Positions 6,186 through 8,032 of a stretch of 8,032 nucleotides of DNA are shown here, piece by piece; position 1 is the first letter of the stretch, and each line of letters opens with the position of its first letter. Source of the stretch: Candidatus Peribacteria bacterium (GTDB lineage Bacteria > Patescibacteriota > Gracilibacteria > Peribacterales > Peribacteraceae); contig JAAYXY010000042.1 in assembly GCA_012515645.1 (NCBI GenBank), positions 1-8,032 of the forward strand, in the 5' to 3' direction. The notes under the pieces were generated by a model that saw nothing but the letters and a program-made list of their open reading frames with translations, was not told the origin of the DNA and did not search any database. The translations under genes and the position numbers were made by a program.

Positions 6186-6261
6186 GGTCATTCCCAGCCG
6201 CACGTGCGGAGACGTGCGGCTGGTTTGTTTTGTGTTTTATGTCAACGTGTGGCTGGGGACT
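6186..6261 (+). repeat. Repeat B, copy 1: GC-rich hairpin with a third competing arm
   Basis: Arm 1 (6194-6205, CCAGCCGCACGT) and arm 2 (6212-6223, ACGTGCGGCTGG) pair perfectly over 12 bp around a 6-nt loop. A T-rich run (6224-6240) follows, which makes it look like a plus-strand intrinsic terminator. Arm 3 (6245-6256, ACGTGTGGCTGG) is nearly the same as arm 2 and could pair with arm 1 instead. The first 17 bp are identical to 6929-6945, and 6210-6261 differs from 6983-7034 at only 2 of 52 positions. Confidence 0.8.
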
Positions 6262-6289
6262 TTTTGGAATGGAGTAAAAAATTATGCAT

Positions 6290-6318
6290 TTGAAATCACG
6301 ACAAGAAGAGTCTACATT
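6290..6318 (+). promoter_or_regulatory. Promoter of the 124-codon orphan gene
   Basis: TTGAAA (6290-6295), a 17-bp spacer and TACATT (6313-6318) precede the ATG at 6328 by 9 nt. Both hexamers are reasonable sigma70 matches. As at rlmN and pyk, the transcript would start at or very near the start codon. This promoter is the reason for choosing 6328 over earlier in-frame starts inside repeat B. Confidence 0.5.
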
Positions 6319-6327
6319 CCCTCACCA

Positions 6328-6702
6328 ATGTCTCCCGCAAAAGACATGTATCGTTCAAAACGACAAATTTCTCGAGAGAATTTGCCGAAACTCAAAGCGA
6401 ATCTTGTACTGTTTTTACGACAGAAGAACAGAGTGTATTGCCGGGCTCTCAAGAGGCCGGTGCATTTAACCAAACTGCCTGATGCTCTTGTTGAGCGGCA
6501 GGATGCCAAGAGGAGATTGCAGCGCTTTCTGGTTGCGGTGGATATTCTTGCAGGTGCAAAAACATACGAGAGGAGGCAACTGAGAGGAAAGACGAATTAC
6601 GAGATTACAGGAATGGATGTGAATGGCGTCCTTGTTTGTGTCCATGTGCGGGAAGAAGTGGTAAGGAAAGACCGCATACTCTATTTCGTTTCCTGCTACT
6701 AA
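6328..6702 (+). CDS. Orphan small basic protein between repeats, unknown function
   Basis: I do not recognise a family. From the ATG at 6328 the product has 124 residues, is rich in Arg and Lys, and has no signal peptide or membrane helix. The N-terminal two thirds look helical (KRQISRENLPKLKANLVLF, then KRRLQRFLVAVDILAG). The C-terminal third looks like a small sheet: YEITG, a turn with DVNG, VLVCVHVREE, then DRILYFVSCY. This helix-then-strands order recalls small RNase toxins and phage-borne BECR-fold nucleases, but no catalytic signature can be assigned, so this is a weak inference. The frame is open back to 6184, but that part is repeat B and is unlikely to be translated. A frame-2 ATG at 6284 behind GGAG opens only 61 codons and is less convincing. 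The gene is visibly AT-richer than its neighbours and lies between repeats A/B and B'/A', which suggests acquisition. TAA stop. Confidence 0.6.
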   Translation: MSPAKDMYRSKRQISRENLPKLKANLVLFLRQKNRVYCRALKRPVHLTKLPDALVERQDAKRRLQRFLVAVDILAGAKTYERRQLRGKTNYEITGMDVNGVLVCVHVREEVVRKDRILYFVSCY

Positions 6703-6705
6703 AGA

Positions 6706-6742
6706 AAAACTCCCACCCCCTAACTAACGGGGATCAGAGTTT
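6706..6742 (-). terminator. Hairpin after the orphan gene, possible minus-strand terminator
   Basis: AAACTC (6707-6712) pairs with GAGTTT (6737-6742), and CCCC (6717-6720) pairs with GGGG (6729-6732) around the loop TAACTAAC, separated by a 4x4 internal loop. On the minus strand the stem runs into a T-run (complement of 6705-6709), so it could stop transcription entering the orphan gene from the right. The stem is weak and broken, and on the plus strand there is only a short T-run. Confidence 0.3.
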
Positions 6743-6928
6743 CAGGATCATTTCGTTCCGGATTGGAGGGATTACCACTCGCAGGGAGGAACCAATCGGA
6801 CGTACTCTGATGTGCCTCTATTGTATAAATTCCTTTACAGTGCGTCAATGGAGAAATTTGATGCTAGAATCGCTCTTATCCGCACAGCTTTCCTCATTCA
6901 CTTTACTCCGTCCGCGTTGCTATTTATC
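6743..6928. other. Stretch without a recognisable gene before repeat B'
   Basis: I can assign no gene here. Frame 2 is open from 6728 up to the repeats and reads fairly protein-like (FVPDWRDYHSQGG, then TYSDVPLLYKF), with an ATG at 6812 and one at 6848. It has no start region with a box at the usual spacing, runs on into repeat B', and matches nothing I know. It may be a decayed gene end. Another frame (6636-7091) is open through B' only because the same repeat DNA is open in copy 1 too. Confidence 0.35.
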
Positions 6929-7034
6929 GGTCATTCCCAGCCGCATGTACGGCGTGCCTCTCATAGCTGTGCGAAGTGGGGGAGACGTGCGGCTGGTTTA
7001 TTTTGTGTTTTATGTCAACGTGCGGCTGGGGACT
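6929..7034 (+). repeat. Repeat B', copy 2, with a longer loop
   Basis: Arm 1 (6937-6948), arm 2 (6985-6996) and arm 3 (7018-7029) are in the same order as in copy 1. Arm 2 and arm 3 are again 33 bp apart (start to start) with the same T-rich linker. The part between arms 1 and 2 is 30 bp longer than in copy 1. One base of arm 1 differs and would give a U-G pair, so the stem is still possible in RNA. It directly abuts repeat A' (2 bp shared). It could end transcripts of the orphan gene. Confidence 0.8.
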
Positions 7035-7118
7035 GCCATTCTCTCTGCCAAAACCGCGGACACAAGGAACTCACCTTGCGCTATGACATAAGGATTTCTC
7101 TGTATACAAAATGTGAAC
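7033..7118 (-). repeat. Repeat A', copy 2: detached copy of the rsmH 5' region
   Basis: This is 86 bp aligned without gaps to 6069-6154. The outer 31 bp (7088-7118), which include TTCACA and the palindrome TGTATACA, are identical; differences gather in the inner half. No gene begins at its inner end on the minus strand, because repeat B' follows. If it still works as a promoter, it would drive transcription leftward through B' and antisense to the orphan gene. Alternatively the outer end could serve the rightward restriction gene. Confidence 0.75.
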
Positions 7119-7249
7119 TATAAACTATACGCGGGGCAGATGGTTCTCTTAAACAGATACGGAGCGCGCGGTAGAACAATAGTACCCAAAAAGCGCTGCC
7201 GCCTTCTTGGTAGTATGATTCCGCCATAGATTTGCTACCATGAGCTCTG
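7119..7249 (+). promoter_or_regulatory. Upstream region and extended -10 of the restriction gene
   Basis: TGC plus TACCAT (7233-7241) is a weak extended -10 box followed by 8 nt and the ATG at 7250, the same layout as at the surface-protein gene. A second candidate, TATGAT at 7214-7219, would give a leader of about 25 nt. Neither has a convincing -35 hexamer. GGTAG (7209-7213) and CTACC (7235-7239) are inverted around 21 nt. I see no controller-protein gene. Confidence 0.4.
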
Positions 7250-7990
7250 ATGGCGGCAATACCCAAGAAAATCCAGGCTCTCGTCGAACGTTTTGAGGAA
7301 CAAAAGGATTCTTACACATCCGGTAAGTACAATGAGACTCTTCTGCGACAAGACTTTCTCAATCCATTCTTAAAAGAGCTTGGTTGGGATGTGGACAACA
7401 CGCAGGGGCACGCAGAGGCGTACCGCGAAGTCATTCACGAAGATGCAGTCAAAGTGGGTACGGCAACAAAAGCGCCGGATTACTCCTGCCGCATCGGCGG
7501 CATCCGCAAGTTCTTCGTAGAAGCCAAAAAGCCATCCGTTTCCATCAGGGGAGATCCTGCACCTGCGTACCAGCTCCGCCGTTACGCATGGAGCGCCAAG
7601 CTCCCTATTTCCATTCTCACGGATTTTGAAGAATTTGCCGTATACGACTGCCGGCAGAAGCCGAAACCAACGGACAGCGCTGCGATATCCCGCATCTTCT
7701 ACTGCACTTACGACCAGTATGCGGAGCACTGGAACCACATTCAGTCGATCTTCAGCAAAGATGCCATCCTCAAAGGATCGTTCGATGCATATGCAGAGGA
7801 AGCGACGAAGAAGCGCGGCACTGCGGAAGTGGATGATGAATTCCTAAAAGAGATCGAATCGTGGCGCGATCTATTGGCGAAGACGATTGCCCTGCGCAAT
7901 CCGAAGCTCACAGAGAAAGAACTGAACTACGCCGTGCAGAAGACGATCGACCGCATCATCTTTCTGCGCATCTGCGAAGACCGGGCATAG
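7250..7990 (+). pseudogene. Type IIG (Eco57I-like) restriction-modification enzyme, N-terminal part, frameshifted
   Basis: The 246 residues before the stop are the N-terminal third or less of a fused restriction-methylation enzyme. Residues 27-50 (YNETLLRQDFLNPFLKELGW and on) and the YREV segment are the usual opening of this family's nuclease domain. P76-D77 with E91-A92-K93 (VEAKKP) is an intact PD-ExK site, followed by YQLRRYAWSAKLPISILTDFEEFAVY. The helical connector before the methylase ends in TIDRIIFLRICEDR. There the frame runs into TAG 7988-7990, although family members continue as GIEEYGRLL. Exactly that peptide is found one frame back from 7984 and stays open to the window end (LLAEVNGAN). 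One G is therefore missing in the GGG at 7983-7985. The methylase motifs and target-recognition domain lie beyond the window. It may be a real pseudogene, an assembly error, or, less likely, a frameshift-regulated gene. Confidence 0.85.
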
Positions 7991-8032
7991 AGGAGTACGG
8001 CAGGCTCCTTGCCGAAGTGAATGGCGCGAATA
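7984..8032 (+). CDS. Continuation of the restriction-modification gene in the -1 frame, partial
   Basis: Read from 7984 this frame gives GIEEYGRLLAEVNGAN and is open to the end of the window. It joins directly to ICEDR of the preceding frame, restoring the family's connector motif between nuclease and methylase. It has no start codon of its own with a plausible promoter nearby. It is listed separately only because of the frame change. Confidence 0.7.

Noticed and set aside
6239..6244. TTGACA on the minus strand in both copies of repeat B as a -35 element.
   Set aside because: No -10-like hexamer follows at 15 to 19 bp in either copy; that position is inside the GC stem.
6184..6327. N-terminal extension of the orphan gene (48 extra codons reading VIPSRTCGDVRLVCF and on).
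   Set aside because: This is repeat B read as protein. The same reading appears in B' in a different gene context, and the promoter at 6290-6318 lies inside it, so ATG 6328 is the better start.
6636..7091. 151-codon plus-strand open frame across the end of the orphan gene and repeat B'.
   Set aside because: It overlaps the orphan gene, has no promoter at the usual spacing, and its second half is repeat B' and A' sequence. Openness comes from the repeats.
6069..7118. Integron attC-like site or CRISPR array in the repeat region.
   Set aside because: There are only two copies of each repeat, of unequal length. No regular spacing, no core sites of the RYYYAAC/GTTRRRY type in matching positions, and no integrase or cas gene are present.
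7201..7249. Controller-protein box upstream of the restriction gene.
   Set aside because: Only a 5-bp inverted pair 21 nt apart was found, and no controller gene is near.

Overview
The window suggests a free-standing contig from an uncultivated, Patescibacteria-like bacterium, possibly of the Peregrinibacteria/Peribacteria group. This is an inference from moderate-to-high GC in the core genes, a membrane-anchored protein with Cys-rich CGDGxxxxGEECD repeats, and promoters set almost directly on start codons. TGA appears to be used as an ordinary stop (rsmH and the ftsL-like gene both end in TGA), so the recoded Gracilibacteria code is not indicated. The lineage cannot be proved from 8 kb.

Left part (1-3272). 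The window opens with the last 30 codons of an IS200-like Y1 transposase and a perfect hairpin. Next come rlmN (minus strand), a divergent gene for a secreted protein that is about one quarter tyrosine, and pyruvate kinase (pyk, plus strand). Pyk converges, with a 4-bp gap, on a large minus-strand gene.

Middle part (3277-6067, all minus strand). rsmH is followed by an FtsL-like gene through an ATGA stop/start overlap, the usual start of a division and cell-wall (dcw) cluster. Instead of ftsI and mur genes, the next gene encodes a single-pass surface protein: Cys-rich modules, a 150-residue Glu-rich stalk (47% Glu), more Cys-rich modules, one membrane helix and a short basic tail.

Right part (6067-8032) is accessory. 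Two repeat types, A (86 bp) and B (76/106 bp), occur twice in the order A-B ... B'-A'. They bracket an AT-richer orphan gene of 124 codons. Copy A is the 5' region of rsmH itself and ends one base before its GTG start. B carries a GC-rich hairpin with a third arm that could pair alternatively. The window ends in the front part of a type IIG (Eco57I-like) restriction-modification gene. Its PD-ExK nuclease domain is intact, but a one-base frameshift stops it in the middle of a conserved motif.

Several genes (rlmN, pyk, the surface protein, the orphan gene, the restriction gene, perhaps rsmH) have a -10 hexamer 6 to 9 nt before the start codon and no Shine-Dalgarno sequence. This implies mostly leaderless mRNAs. 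I see no tRNA, rRNA or CRISPR array.
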